Shown: positions 1-9,627, counted from the first letter of the stretch. The stretch: 64,000 nt of DNA from an uncultured Lachnospiraceae bacterium (GCA_949132985.1 CASCGD010000002.1:1-64000); one strand, 5' to 3'. Made by a program: numbers and translations. Notes: generated from the sequence alone by a model not told the origin.

Positions 1-96
1 CACTTCTTACACCGTCAAAATGCTTGATGGTAATTTAGTGTCAAGTTGCTTATTTCCCTGTTCCAAGATTAAAAATGGGCCTATCCTAATCATTTT

Positions 97-120
97 CGCT
101 GTTCTCACAGCGGTTTTTTC
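97..120 (+). terminator. Rho-independent terminator of a gene left of the window
   Basis: Perfect 6-bp stem CGCTGT/ACAGCG with loop TCTC, followed by a run of T. It points rightward, so a plus-strand gene probably ends off the left edge. Bases 1-96 show no ORF I can assign. Confidence 0.6.
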
Positions 121-164
121 TTAGGACTAAATGAGCGGAAACCTTTGATTTTACCGGCTTCTTA

Positions 165-1823
165 CTAACCTGGCACTATTATCGCATCAGCCCCCCACTC
201 CCGGTTCGGGTAGAGCTGGCCTGTCTCCTGCGCGGCGCCCCGGATAAAATCATCCTTGACGTCCATAGAATTTGCACCCGGTATGTTGCCCCGCACCACG
301 GCCCACTCCATGTACATCGCGGCGGCACCGGCTGCGATCGCAGCTCCGTAAGAAGTGCCCGTGTACATTTGCCCGCCTGCGCTCTCGATATCCACCGCCG
401 GAGCGGCAAAATCCGGCTTGACGGCACCGCTGAACGTATAGCCCCGTCCTGAGCTTAAAAACAGAGCGCCGTCCGCGTCATTGTACCCCCCGACCGTCAT
501 CGGCACGCGCGCCGTACCCGGAATCGTCAGCGTCGTGTCCGGGCTTGAAGAGAGAAAATAAACCGGCGACTCCAAAAACGCGCTGATCGGAAGCCACATA
601 TGAAACATCCCGTAGACAAAATTTTTCGGATAGACAAGAATTTTCCACACACCCTTTGAAGGCCGCTCAAAACGCAAAAAGATGAGCTGATTCGCGCTCA
701 AGTTTCCGACAATCTGGTAGTCCACGGAAAACTTCGTTCCCTCCAGCACAAACCGATATTCCTGCCTGCTCTCCCGCGACGCCGGGATGCGCGAGATGCG
801 CTCTCCCGCGGGTGAGACGACCGCGACCTCGTAAAGCTCCGGTTCCTGCGCCCACATTTCAATGGAAAACCCGTTCATCGCGCGCTCCACATTCACCTCC
901 ACCGTGACAATTTCCTCGCTGCTATAGAGCTTGCCGTAAAAATGATGGCGCTCATTCGCCTCATTGCCGGCCGCCACCACCACGGCACGCATGCGACGCT
1001 GCCCGATATCGTTCAGATAGCTGGACAGATAGGAATTACCGCTGTGCGAGCCATGGTTTGTGCCAAGCGCAACAAGCAGCACAAGCGGCTGAGAGCGCGC
1101 GGCCGCAAGGCGATTCAGATAATCTATGCCAAGCATAATATCGTTTTCCTGATAGGCAGCCGCTCCCTCCGGGATAAAATAAAAATCACGCAGATACTGC
1201 TTTGCCTGCTTGAGCTTTACCACCGCGATATCCGCATGCGGCGCCGCCCCGGAAAAACCGGTCGCCTCATCCACCGAGCCCGCCGCGATCGAAGCAACCG
1301 CCGTCCCGTGTCCGATGGGATCATTGACCTGCACGAAAAGCAGCGGATTCTCGTTGGCGAGTGCTTCATTGATCATCTCCTGCGTATACTCCTGTCCGTA
1401 AAAATAGGGCTTAGGCGGCGTTCCGTCTTGAATCGTCTGATCCCAGACTGCAATAATACGGCTGCTGCCATCCGCATAGCGAAACGCCTGATTGGCAAAG
1501 TCAATGCCCGTGTCAACAATACCGATCAGTACGCCCTCCCCCGTCAGAGAAAGATTCGGCTGGTTACGAATACGCAGGATACCGCTGGCGTCCAGCGCCT
1601 GCGCAGAAAGCGGCGTAAAGCATTTCGGAACCGCCTTGTAGCTGTATGTCTTAAAATTGATGGACGGCAGATTAACCGGCCTATAATACCAGGACTGGTA
1701 GCTGCCGTCCATGTCCATGAGACACATATCGTCTCCCTCCTCCGGCAGCGGATCATCCTTTCGCAGCATAAAATCATACCATTCGTTTGAGTAAACCGCC
1801 TCCCTGCACGCTTCAAAATCCAT
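165..1823 (-). CDS. S8 family subtilisin-like serine protease (Csp-like)
   Basis: Subtilase with the catalytic triad in family order: Asp about residue 104 (GIVDTGIDF), His about 172 (GHGTAVAS) and Ser about 491 (GTSYGAAIA), plus an oxyanion-type segment VVVAAGNEAN. The long insert between His and Ser and the length of 552 residues resemble the clostridial Csp proteases. No signal peptide or membrane segment is visible, so a cytoplasmic or spore-coat location is more likely than secretion (inference). The start has only a weak GAGG ribosome site. It stands alone; a 354-bp repeat-bearing gap separates it from the sugar operon upstream. The physiological substrate is unknown; in sporeformers relatives process germination proteins, but nothing nearby supports that role here. 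Confidence 0.88.
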   Translation of the reverse strand: MDFEACREAVYSNEWYDFMLRKDDPLPEEGDDMCLMDMDGSYQSWYYRPVNLPSINFKTYSYKAVPKCFTPLSAQALDASGILRIRNQPNLSLTGEGVLIGIVDTGIDFANQAFRYADGSSRIIAVWDQTIQDGTPPKPYFYGQEYTQEMINEALANENPLLFVQVNDPIGHGTAVASIAAGSVDEATGFSGAAPHADIAVVKLKQAKQYLRDFYFIPEGAAAYQENDIMLGIDYLNRLAAARSQPLVLLVALGTNHGSHSGNSYLSSYLNDIGQRRMRAVVVAAGNEANERHHFYGKLYSSEEIVTVEVNVERAMNGFSIEMWAQEPELYEVAVVSPAGERISRIPASRESRQEYRFVLEGTKFSVDYQIVGNLSANQLIFLRFERPSKGVWKILVYPKNFVYGMFHMWLPISAFLESPVYFLSSSPDTTLTIPGTARVPMTVGGYNDADGALFLSSGRGYTFSGAVKPDFAAPAVDIESAGGQMYTGTSYGAAIAAGAAAMYMEWAVVRGNIPGANSMDVKDDFIRGAAQETGQLYPNREWGADAIIVPG

Positions 1824-1861
1824 ATTGTGGCCTCTGTAAACTTCATTATTTCAGCATATGC

Positions 1862-1889
1862 AAAAGCCGCCCGAAAGTTCCGGGCGGCT
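1862..1889 (-). terminator. Hairpin terminator downstream of sugar operon I
   Basis: Stem AGCCGCCCG/CGGGCGGCT (9 bp) with a 6-nt loop; on the minus strand it is followed by TTTTG. The U-run is short, so efficiency is uncertain. It lies beyond the repeat that follows the last gene of the sugar operon. Confidence 0.5.
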
Positions 1890-2006
1890 CTCCGCTGCCA
1901 TCACAAGTGCTGACAGCGCTGTAAATCGAGTTCTTCTCTTCCTCATGGCAGCTTCTTCTTTCGTTATATTTTTAAAACTATAACGATGATATCAAATACG
2001 CGGAAG

Positions 2007-2156
2007 TATTACTGCGGCGGTTAAATATCGACGTTTTTTCTTATATAGATTTCTATCTGCTGCGTTGTCATCAATCGCTGCAGCTCAATCTTTTGCCTTG
2101 CAGAATAAAAATTTATTCTGCGTAAAATTCATTGACATTTAACCGCCGTAGTAATA
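2007..2156. repeat. MITE-like interspersed repeat, copy 1 (150 bp)
   Basis: Terminal inverted repeats of about 25 bp (TATTACTGCGGCGGTTAAAT on the left, TATTACTACGGCGGTTAAAT read from the right) flank a core containing ATCAATCGCTGCAGCTC and CTTTTGCCTTGCAGAATAA. Further copies lie at 57253-57414 and, degenerate, at 14638-14907. There is no ORF inside. The rest of the 1824-2177 gap holds only the terminator hairpin. Confidence 0.8.
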
Positions 2157-2177
2157 TGTCAAGCTTCTTACCCTCGT

Positions 2178-3107
2178 TTATTTTAACATATTAAGAATCA
2201 GCCTCTGCGCGCTGATCCCGTCGCGTTTCGCCACCACCTCATCGATCTTCTCCACACCCAGCTCATCAACCGCCGCCAGATATTTCTCGAAAGAATCGAT
2301 GTTTGCCTGCGTCTCCTGATCCGCCGCCTCGCGGATTGGGAAGGTATCGAAAAATACGACGCCCTGATAATTGTACTTTCTCAGATAATAGACAAATTCA
2401 AGAGACTGGGCGTGATGAACCGTGCCGAAGATCAGCCCGCTGTCCTGCTGGCTGTAGCCGTCGTTCATGTGAAGGCCGAACAGCTTACCCTGACTGGCCG
2501 CCAGCGCCAGGCCGTAGCTTGGATTGTCGCGTTTCATCAGCATATGGCAGAAATCAAAGGTTACTCCTACATTCGGACGATCGACCGCATTTACCATCAG
2601 AAGCGTCATGCCCGCCGAATCCATGAGAGCAAAATTCCGCTCCTCAAAAGGTTTGTACTCGATACTGAGCTTCATGTCCGGCGCATAGTCCGCCACCTCC
2701 CGCATCGCTTCAATGATCTGGTTCCACGCAGGCACATAGTCCATCTGAAACGCATAGTCAAATCCGTCGTTCTCCAGCCACAGGGTAATCACGCTGCCCC
2801 CCAGCTCACGACAGATATCGATCCCCTCCTTCGTCACGTCAATCGCCTGCCTCCGAAGTTCAGGATCTGGATTCGTAAAATTACCGTTCTTCCACAAATT
2901 TCTCCAGCGAATGGCAAAGCCGTTCACCTTCAGCGGTCCCATCGCCTTTCGAATCTCATCGATATCATACCCCTCAATGTGCTCCGGATAGTTAAACTCC
3001 AGATGCGTGATGCCATTCATCTTTCGGTAAGCAGCGATTGCATCAAACACATTTTGCCCTTTAAAAATAAAGGAATTCATTCTTCCAGCATAATTCATAT
3101 GTTCCAA
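2178..3107 (-). CDS. Sugar isomerase/epimerase, xylose-isomerase-like TIM barrel
   Basis: A 309-residue AP endonuclease 2/xylose-isomerase-like TIM barrel. Visible metal-site style segments are LSIEYKPFEERN, VGVTFDFCHMLM and LFGLHMNDG, in the order found in tagatose-3-epimerase and rhamnose-isomerase relatives. It is the last gene of the minus-strand sugar operon, 96 bp after the PfkB kinase. The start is uncertain: TTG at 3107 has AGGAAGG at about 9 nt, while an in-frame ATG at 3098 has a more distant site. Role inferred: ketose epimerisation or isomerisation of the imported sugar or its phosphate. Substrate not identifiable from sequence. Confidence 0.8.
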   Translation of the reverse strand: MEHMNYAGRMNSFIFKGQNVFDAIAAYRKMNGITHLEFNYPEHIEGYDIDEIRKAMGPLKVNGFAIRWRNLWKNGNFTNPDPELRRQAIDVTKEGIDICRELGGSVITLWLENDGFDYAFQMDYVPAWNQIIEAMREVADYAPDMKLSIEYKPFEERNFALMDSAGMTLLMVNAVDRPNVGVTFDFCHMLMKRDNPSYGLALAASQGKLFGLHMNDGYSQQDSGLIFGTVHHAQSLEFVYYLRKYNYQGVVFFDTFPIREAADQETQANIDSFEKYLAAVDELGVEKIDEVVAKRDGISAQRLILNMLK

Positions 3108-3203
3108 CCAACCTTTCCTTCCTGTAACCGTTCATCCTTTTACGGTTGTCTCCTGTTCGCACAACTGCCCGGTGCCTTCCGGCTGTCCGGTCGTTTCTGC
3201 TGT

Positions 3204-4121
3204 TTATCCTTCCCGATACAATGCCATCACCTCATCCAGCATCGGCATCGCAGGCTGCCCGCCTGTCTTACACACCGTTTTTGCGCTGCAGCAGGTTGCA
3301 AACTTTGTCGCGGTAAAAATATCCATATCGTTTATCAGGGCATAGCATAGTCCGCCGATAAAGGAATCTCCGGCTCCGGTAGACTCTACCGCCTGCACCT
3401 TTCTGGAAGGCACCTTCTCGCAGACGCCGCCCGCACACACCACCGACCCCGCCTTGCCAAGTGTGCAGATGCACACATTTCCAAAATTTTCAGACAGCTT
3501 TTTCGCCGCCCGCACAGCCACCTCTTCCGAGGAAATCTCGCAGCTGCAGTAATATCCGGCTTCCAGCTCGTTCACAATAAAAAGATCCGTCTGCTCTAAA
3601 ACCTCCTTAGACACCGGCGCAGCCGGTGCGCCGTTTAGAATGATATAGCAGCCCCTCTGTTTGCAAAAGGAAATCGCATACTCCACCACGGGAATTGGAA
3701 TCTCCAGCTGAAGGACAACCAAATCCCCCGGCTGCAAAAAGCCGTCAAGATCATCCACATCCCCCTTTGTCACCAGATCATTGGAACCCCTCACCACCGA
3801 AGCTCTCACCCCGCCGTCATAAAGCGACTGCGCCACCGACATACCACTGCTCCCGGGAACCTCCTTCAAAAAATCCGTGTGCACACCGTACTTCTCAACA
3901 TGCGCCTTCAAAAACGCTCCCTGCTCGTCCGAGCCGATGCAGCCGACTATGTACGTGGGAACACCCAGCTTTGCCGCCTGCACCGCCTGATTTGCACCCT
4001 TGCCGCCGCTGCAGTATTCCACGCTGTCCGCGAAATTCGTCTCCCCTTCCTCTGGAAGACGCTCCTGTTTCAGACAGATATCATAATTCAAGCTTCCGAT
4101 TACCACTACTTTTTTTCCCAT
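3204..4121 (-). CDS. PfkB family carbohydrate kinase (ribokinase-like)
   Basis: A 305-residue ribokinase-type kinase. The N-terminal substrate motif GGKGANQAVQAAKLG and the C-terminal ATP/catalytic motif STGAGDSFIGGL (catalytic Asp) are both intact. It would phosphorylate the imported monosaccharide in the cytoplasm. It overlaps the upstream DUF4867 gene by 16 nt, implying translational coupling. With a hexuloisomerase-like protein in the same region, the product may be a 6-phospho-hexulose (inference). Ribose is the default family substrate, but the companion genes are not those of a plain ribose operon. Confidence 0.87.
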   Translation of the reverse strand: MGKKVVVIGSLNYDICLKQERLPEEGETNFADSVEYCSGGKGANQAVQAAKLGVPTYIVGCIGSDEQGAFLKAHVEKYGVHTDFLKEVPGSSGMSVAQSLYDGGVRASVVRGSNDLVTKGDVDDLDGFLQPGDLVVLQLEIPIPVVEYAISFCKQRGCYIILNGAPAAPVSKEVLEQTDLFIVNELEAGYYCSCEISSEEVAVRAAKKLSENFGNVCICTLGKAGSVVCAGGVCEKVPSRKVQAVESTGAGDSFIGGLCYALINDMDIFTATKFATCCSAKTVCKTGGQPAMPMLDEVMALYREG

Positions 4122-4768
4122 TCTCTACCCACTCTCCAATCTGAGCGCTCAATGGCAGGATTGATCCCGTGAAGCTTTACGGGAAAGCCCGGGTCAAAAC
4201 CGCCATCCTCATGTACCAGCACCCACTTATTTTTTGCCATAAGAAGCTGATCCTCCTCTGTCCCCCGAACAAACCCTTCCTCTAGGGGACAATTCGTTCC
4301 CGCAGGCAGGAAGGTGGCATGACAGTAGCCGTCCTCCGCCACATGGCATGCACAGTAATGAAGTGTTGTCGCATAAAACTCCACCGCCAGCCCCGCCGGG
4401 ACATAAAACGCTTCCACTTTTTCCGTGTCATAATTATAATGCTCATCCATATCCTGCAGCCGCCCCAGCAGAACGATGTAATCCGTCACGGAAATATTGA
4501 CCTCCGAGCCCCGGTGATACTCCAGTGCGTTCAGCTTCCGGTTATGCCCCATGCAGTAGCCTAATTCCACCGGAATCCCGCCGTAAAACCCTGCTGCAAA
4601 CTGCCGGAACACCGGCAGCGCTTCCAGGTCAGGTGCACTGGCCACATACTCTACGGCCTTCGGGATCGTCCTCTGCCTCATCACGGAGATAAGTTCCGTA
4701 AAATCGTATCCCTCCACGATTCTCCCGTAAGTCTGAAATTTAGAATCTGCAATATTATAAATCTTCAT
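4106..4768 (-). CDS. DUF4867 family protein
   Basis: A 220-residue soluble protein that I recognise as DUF4867, a family seen in Firmicutes carbohydrate operons. It has a cupin-like feel: a histidine/glutamate-bearing strand-rich centre (LEYHRGSEVNISVTD, KVEAFYVPAGLAVEFYATTLHY) and a late HATFLPAGTNC segment. It lies between the permeases and the PfkB kinase and overlaps the latter by 16 nt. A sugar isomerase or mutarotase role is plausible from fold and context but is inference; no reaction is known to me. Confidence 0.7.
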   Translation of the reverse strand: MKIYNIADSKFQTYGRIVEGYDFTELISVMRQRTIPKAVEYVASAPDLEALPVFRQFAAGFYGGIPVELGYCMGHNRKLNALEYHRGSEVNISVTDYIVLLGRLQDMDEHYNYDTEKVEAFYVPAGLAVEFYATTLHYCACHVAEDGYCHATFLPAGTNCPLEEGFVRGTEEDQLLMAKNKWVLVHEDGGFDPGFPVKLHGINPAIERSDWRVGREWEKK

Positions 4769-4801
4769 ATTTCCTTACCATTCTTACTTTTGTTTATTTT
4801 C

Positions 4802-5812
4802 TCAATGGCGCTTCGCGCGGCTGTCCACCACATAGTTAAATATCATGACTGCCAGAAGCAAACCGCCCCAGATGATCTGCCGACAAGCCGACGGAATATT
4901 GTTAAACATATTAAGCAGGCTGGAAACCATCTGGATAATCAGAACAGCCAGAACAACGCCCTGCACATTTCCTTTTCCGCCGTTTGGACTGACGCCGCCC
5001 ATAACCGCGATCAAAATCGCCTGCATCGTATAAGCGGAGCCGTTATCTGCCCTGCAGGAGCTGTAGCGTCCCCACATGATAATGCCGGACAAAGAGGCCA
5101 ACACACCGGCAATCACATGGGTCGTGATAACCAGTTTCATATTATTAAGGCCCGCATAGGTAGTCGCCTTATTGTTTGTACCGTACATCTTCATCTGTCG
5201 TCCCAGAACCGTACGGGATACGATCAGTCCCACAACCACGCAGGCAACGGTAAATATAACAACCGTAACCGGTATAAAACCGATAGAACCGTTTACAACC
5301 GAAGCCAGCTGCGTCGGGAAGCCGCTCATGCTCGAACCGCCGGTAAGTACCACGCCAAAGCCCCAGAACAAAGACTGTGTGCCGAGGGTGGCCAGCATCG
5401 CCGGAATACCAAACCCCGAAATCAGATATCCGTTTAAAGCGCCGGCCAGGATGCCGATCACAACAGCCACAAGAAAGCTGGCAAAGATCATTGCGTAGAC
5501 AGTTCCCTCCGAGGCGCCTTCCCCGGCTATGGCGATCAAAAACCGTCCTGCTATAATGGAGCTTAAATTGGCAATATAAACGGCGCTTAGGTCAATACCA
5601 CCGATCAGCAGCGCCAGTCCGATTGCCACCGCCAAAAGCCCATACTCCGGAAACTGCTTTACCATGGACTCAAAATTTCCGGCGTTTAAAAACTGGGAGC
5701 CCTTCAATGCACAACAGGCGATAAATACCGCGATAAACACGATAAACAGCCGGACAAAATTCGCATCCCTTGTAAACATTTTCATATTAAAAGACGTTTT
5801 TCCCTTATTCAT
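4802..5812 (-). CDS. Sugar ABC transporter permease (RbsC-like), second permease
   Basis: A 336-residue polytopic membrane protein of the BPD_transp_2/RbsC family, with the family signature region around AVMGGVSPNGGKGNVQGVVLA. The first membrane segment begins about residue 18 (FVRLFIVFIAVFIACCALKG). It is encoded 3 nt downstream of another RbsC-like permease, so this importer has a heterodimeric membrane pore, unlike the single-permease RbsABC system at 45.7-49.3 kb. Substrate unknown, presumably the sugar handled by the adjacent kinase and isomerases. Confidence 0.9.
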   Translation of the reverse strand: MNKGKTSFNMKMFTRDANFVRLFIVFIAVFIACCALKGSQFLNAGNFESMVKQFPEYGLLAVAIGLALLIGGIDLSAVYIANLSSIIAGRFLIAIAGEGASEGTVYAMIFASFLVAVVIGILAGALNGYLISGFGIPAMLATLGTQSLFWGFGVVLTGGSSMSGFPTQLASVVNGSIGFIPVTVVIFTVACVVVGLIVSRTVLGRQMKMYGTNNKATTYAGLNNMKLVITTHVIAGVLASLSGIIMWGRYSSCRADNGSAYTMQAILIAVMGGVSPNGGKGNVQGVVLAVLIIQMVSSLLNMFNNIPSACRQIIWGGLLLAVMIFNYVVDSRAKRH

Positions 5813-5815
5813 AAC

Positions 5816-6829
5816 TTACACCTCCGGTTTTGCTGAGACGGTGACGAATAACTTCTTCTTCCTGCGCTGCTCCTGAATCGCGGATACTGCGGTTCCGACA
5901 ATGATAATCACGCCGGTAAATACGCGGGACCACTGGGTGGAAACACCCAGAAGAATCAGGCTGTTGGATACGATCGTCATCAGGGCCGTGCCTAAGACCG
6001 CCCCTATGATGCCGCCGCGCCCTCCGACTAAAGACACTCCGCCAAGTACACAGGCCGCAATGACGTCCATCTCCATGCCGATCATATTGTTGGGGCTGAC
6101 CGTCAGAAGCATGCTGGCACGGCACACACCGATAAAACCGGCCAGTGCACCGGACAGGCAGAAAATAAACATCCGGGTTCCAAATACGTTAAATCCTGCT
6201 CTGGCAGCCGCCACCTCATCGCCGCCAACCGCGTAGATTGCGCGCCCAAGCATCGTCTTGTTCATCAAAAACCATGTGGCCACGATCAGTATAACCATAA
6301 ATACGAAGTGAATCGGAAGCTCCGAGGTCAGCCCGGACTGAGCGTTTGTTGCCGTCAGAATCTTTGTTGTACCCAGAGCATTCAGCGCACTGGTCAGCGG
6401 ATACTCGCTGGAGCCAAGGATGCCCTGCATGATGCCCAAAAACAACGAGCTGGTGCCCAGGGTGACGATCATTGCGGGAAATTTGAACTTTGCCACGATA
6501 AAACCGTTCAGCGCCCCCATCATCAGTCCTAAGAGAATCGCCACAAGAAAATAGGGCAGCGGATTACCGAACATGCCGTCCATCCTTGTGCAGACAAAGT
6601 ACATGGACAGGGAGGCAATCGCCGGGAAAGAGCAGTCTACGCCGCCGGAGATCAGCACCATCATCTCGCCGACGCAAAACATCATCGGAATCGTCATGGA
6701 GCGGAGCAGATCCACAATATTGTTATTGGTAAAAAACTGTCCGCTTCTCAGCTGAACCAGTATACAGAAAACCAAAATGATGACTGCAATGTAAAATTCT
6801 GTCTTTTTTGTAATTTTTTTTAAATTCAT
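5816..6829 (-). CDS. Sugar ABC transporter permease (RbsC-like), first permease
   Basis: A 337-residue RbsC-type inner-membrane permease. N-terminal membrane segment at about residues 12-28 and family signature region AACVLGGVSLVGGRGGIIGAV near residue 255. Ribosome site AAGGGGG precedes the ATG. It follows the ATPase by 12 nt and precedes its paralogous partner by 3 nt, so all three are certainly cotranscribed. Confidence 0.9.
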   Translation of the reverse strand: MNLKKITKKTEFYIAVIILVFCILVQLRSGQFFTNNNIVDLLRSMTIPMMFCVGEMMVLISGGVDCSFPAIASLSMYFVCTRMDGMFGNPLPYFLVAILLGLMMGALNGFIVAKFKFPAMIVTLGTSSLFLGIMQGILGSSEYPLTSALNALGTTKILTATNAQSGLTSELPIHFVFMVILIVATWFLMNKTMLGRAIYAVGGDEVAAARAGFNVFGTRMFIFCLSGALAGFIGVCRASMLLTVSPNNMIGMEMDVIAACVLGGVSLVGGRGGIIGAVLGTALMTIVSNSLILLGVSTQWSRVFTGVIIIVGTAVSAIQEQRRKKKLFVTVSAKPEV

Positions 6830-6841
6830 AACCCATCCCCC

Positions 6842-8338
6842 TTAGTACTCTACAGACAAAGCCGAGAGCGAAGCTTCATCAAGCTCACTGGTCATTCGCT
6901 CTTCCACCAGACGTCCCTGCCTCATGACAAGCACACGGTTGCAGTTGGAAAGCACCTCACGGATATCATCCGAGATGATGATCACTGCCAGTCCGTCCGC
7001 CGCAAGCCTTTTGGTCAGCTTATAGATATCATACTTGGCGCCGATATCCACGCCTACGGTGGGGCCGTTTAAAATCAGCACCTTCAGGTTTTCCAGAGAC
7101 AGCCACTTGGCAAGCACGCATTTCTGTGCATTTCCGCCGGAAAGCGTCCGCATGTTATCCGCCGGGTCATTGATCTTAATGGACAGCTCCTTCACCCAGC
7201 TCGCCACGGAATCATCAATGGATGCTTCATTTATAAAACCAAGACCGTTGGAATGATCCTTCCATCTGGTAATGGAGATATTGTCGGCGATGGACTGCTC
7301 CATAAACAGCCCCTGCACGTTCCGCTCCGGCGGAACATAGCCGATGCCGTTTTTAATGCCGTCCTTGACGCTTTTGATCTCCACCTTCTTTCCGTCAATC
7401 AGGATTTCCCCGGACTGTGCCTGATGGTATCCGAAGATCGTCTCCGCCAGCTCCGTGCGCCCGGAACCAAGCAAGCCTGTGATTCCAAGAATTTCTCCCT
7501 CCTTCAAAGAAAAACTGCAATCTGCAAAGCCGTTGGCCAGGCTCAGATTCTTTACCTCCAGAACCGTCTTTGCCCCGGACTTTGCCGCATAGCTGAAAGG
7601 CTCCTCCTGAATCTCACGGCCAGTCATATAATATGTAAACTTCTTCTCATCCAGCTCCTCGGTCTTCCCGGAAAATACATTTTTCCCGCTTCTGAAAATC
7701 GTAAAATGTTCCGCAATCTCAAACACCTCATCCAGCTTGTGGGAAACGAAGAGAACCGCAATCCCCTGTTTTTGCAGGTCGCGAATCACACCAAAGAGGT
7801 TCTTTACCTCCTTTTGCGTGATGGCCGTGGTCGGCTCATCCATAATGATCAGCTTCGCATTGTTTAACAGTGCGCGGCTGATGGCGATCAGCTGCTTATC
7901 GGCAACGGTGAGGTTTTCCACCATCTCATCCAGATCCACCTTGAAATCGATCTTTGAGAGCGCCTGCAGCGCGATCTCGTTAAACCGCTTTTTGCTCACA
8001 AACTTCTTCCCGTCCGCCACTTCCATTGTCAGAGCGAGATTTTCCCGGACCGTCAGATTTGGAAACACGGACAGATCCTGATAGATGACCTGTACGCCCG
8101 CATCGATCGCCGCCTGGGTGGTCAGCTTCGGATATACCTTTCCGTCAATCTCCACCGTACCTGCATCCGGTGCATAAAAACCGGAAATCACATTGATTAT
8201 CGTAGATTTTCCGCAGCCGTTCTCACCCGCCAGACAGTGAACCTCTCCTTTTTTGACCACCAGATCCACGCCGTCCAGCGCCTTTACTCCGCCGAAGTAT
8301 TTTTTTACTCCCGTTATTTTGATAATATTTTCAGACAT
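6842..8338 (-). CDS. Sugar ABC transporter ATP-binding protein (RbsA-like)
   Basis: A 498-residue tandem ATPase. The first domain has Walker A GENGCGKST and Walker B LIIMDEPTTA, with a diverged signature LTVADKQ. The second has a degenerate P-loop GLLGSGRTEL and a canonical signature LSGGNAQK. This asymmetry is normal for RbsA/MglA proteins. It energises the two permeases downstream. A stem-loop lies between this gene and the binding-protein gene upstream, so it is probably expressed at a lower level than the binding protein. Confidence 0.92.
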   Translation of the reverse strand: MSENIIKITGVKKYFGGVKALDGVDLVVKKGEVHCLAGENGCGKSTIINVISGFYAPDAGTVEIDGKVYPKLTTQAAIDAGVQVIYQDLSVFPNLTVRENLALTMEVADGKKFVSKKRFNEIALQALSKIDFKVDLDEMVENLTVADKQLIAISRALLNNAKLIIMDEPTTAITQKEVKNLFGVIRDLQKQGIAVLFVSHKLDEVFEIAEHFTIFRSGKNVFSGKTEELDEKKFTYYMTGREIQEEPFSYAAKSGAKTVLEVKNLSLANGFADCSFSLKEGEILGITGLLGSGRTELAETIFGYHQAQSGEILIDGKKVEIKSVKDGIKNGIGYVPPERNVQGLFMEQSIADNISITRWKDHSNGLGFINEASIDDSVASWVKELSIKINDPADNMRTLSGGNAQKCVLAKWLSLENLKVLILNGPTVGVDIGAKYDIYKLTKRLAADGLAVIIISDDIREVLSNCNRVLVMRQGRLVEERMTSELDEASLSALSVEY

Positions 8339-8463
8339 GCTTACCCCTCCACATTCGTCACAGCATGTTAGTTTTCAACATTTATTCCCTTACATTTTGA
8401 GCCAACCGTCAATTGTCTATTTGTCATACAGGAAATTCAAAGGAATCTCCCTCCCGATAAAAA

Positions 8464-8490
8464 AGCTGCGGGGCTGACAGCCCCACAGCT
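8464..8490 (-). terminator. Hairpin terminator/attenuator between binding protein and ATPase
   Basis: Long stem AGCTGTGGGGCTG/CAGCCCCGCAGCT (minus strand) followed by a run of T into 8459. It sits 40 bp after the binding-protein stop and 125 bp before the ATPase start, so it should terminate or stabilise part of the mRNA inside the operon. Confidence 0.75.
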
Positions 8491-8529
8491 CCTTTATCAG
8501 GGCATTAGAAATGAATCAAACCAGTCAGA

Positions 8530-9627
8530 TTAGAAGTGATACTCATCCACATTGTCAGCAGTCAATGAAATAAATCCGTTACCCATCAGCAGCCGCTCGT
8601 TGCTCTCGTCCACAACCAGGTTGCTGTATGCCTCCAGACCAAGATCCGTACCGTTTCCGATCTCCTCGCCGTCAAGCACCTTGCGCGCCAGCTCACACAT
8701 TGCATAGCCTGCATCTGCGGGATCCCACAGAGTAATGCATGTAAGGGAGCCGTCCTTTAACATCTCACGGCACTCGTCCGGCATACCGGTACCAACCACA
8801 TGAACCTTTTCTGAGAGACCAAGCTCGCTGATGGCACGGGCAATACCCGGTGTGTCATCGGAACAGGTTCCTACAAAGCCGGTTACCTCCGGATAGGTCT
8901 TTAACACCTCTTTCGCCTTCTCATAAGCAGTTTCCGTATTATTCTCAGACTCTACCCTGGGCAGCGCTTCCAACAGCGTCATGTTCGCGTACTTTGCCTC
9001 CTGCTGTGCAACCGCACCGTCCGCCCATTCATTGTGAGAAGCAGTGGTCAAAAAGCCGACCATCGTCGTGTAGGTTCCTTCCTCACCCATCAGCTCTGCC
9101 AGGTTATCCATGATGAACGCACCGTAACCGGCATTGTCGAAAGCCTCAATGTTGTAATCGCAGTTCTGAACGGTAGTTCCCTCATGGGTGATGACCTTGA
9201 TTCCTTTATCTCTCGCCTCCTGCAGCACCGGCTCACATGCAGCCGGGTCAACCGGTACGACGCAGAGTGCATCGATATCCTGATTCATCACGTCCTGAAT
9301 GATCTGGATCTGCTGTGCAGAATCCGTATCGGTAGGACCCGTCATCCATGCGTTGATGCCGGTCTCATCAGCCCATTTCTTAATTCCCTCCTCCATGCGG
9401 ACAAACCATCCGTTCGTATTACCTTTGACTACAACAGCGATCTTGTAGTCTCCGCCCGATGCGGACGCATCGCCATCCGACGCTTCCCCGCCGTCCTCCG
9501 TCGTCTGTGCATCGTCGCCGGACGCATCCTTCTCCGGTGCATTTGTGTCGGATGAGCTTCCGCATCCAATCAGCATCGTTGCCGCCATTGCTGCCGTTAA
9601 AAGTGTTGCTAACAGTTTCTTCTTCAT
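8530..9627 (-). CDS. Sugar ABC transporter substrate-binding lipoprotein (RbsB-like)
   Basis: A 365-residue periplasmic-binding-protein family 1 lipoprotein: lipoprotein signal peptide with lipobox LIGC about residues 20-23, then an Asp/Ala/Gly-rich linker, then a mature RbsB-like domain starting KIAVVVKGNTNGWF. The start at 9627 is chosen because its Shine-Dalgarno GGAGGAAAG overlaps an in-frame upstream ATG at 9642, which therefore cannot be the real start. It is anchored outside the membrane, captures the sugar and delivers it to the two-permease complex. A 198-bp gap upstream shows no clear promoter. Confidence 0.92.
   Translation of the reverse strand: MKKKLLATLLTAAMAATMLIGCGSSSDTNAPEKDASGDDAQTTEDGGEASDGDASASGGDYKIAVVVKGNTNGWFVRMEEGIKKWADETGINAWMTGPTDTDSAQQIQIIQDVMNQDIDALCVVPVDPAACEPVLQEARDKGIKVITHEGTTVQNCDYNIEAFDNAGYGAFIMDNLAELMGEEGTYTTMVGFLTTASHNEWADGAVAQQEAKYANMTLLEALPRVESENNTETAYEKAKEVLKTYPEVTGFVGTCSDDTPGIARAISELGLSEKVHVVGTGMPDECREMLKDGSLTCITLWDPADAGYAMCELARKVLDGEEIGNGTDLGLEAYSNLVVDESNERLLMGNGFISLTADNVDEYHF

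Noticed and set aside
942..1790. 282-codon open frame opposite the subtilase
   Set aside because: It is a shadow of the strongly conserved protease on the other strand, with no ribosome site and no recognisable protein family.
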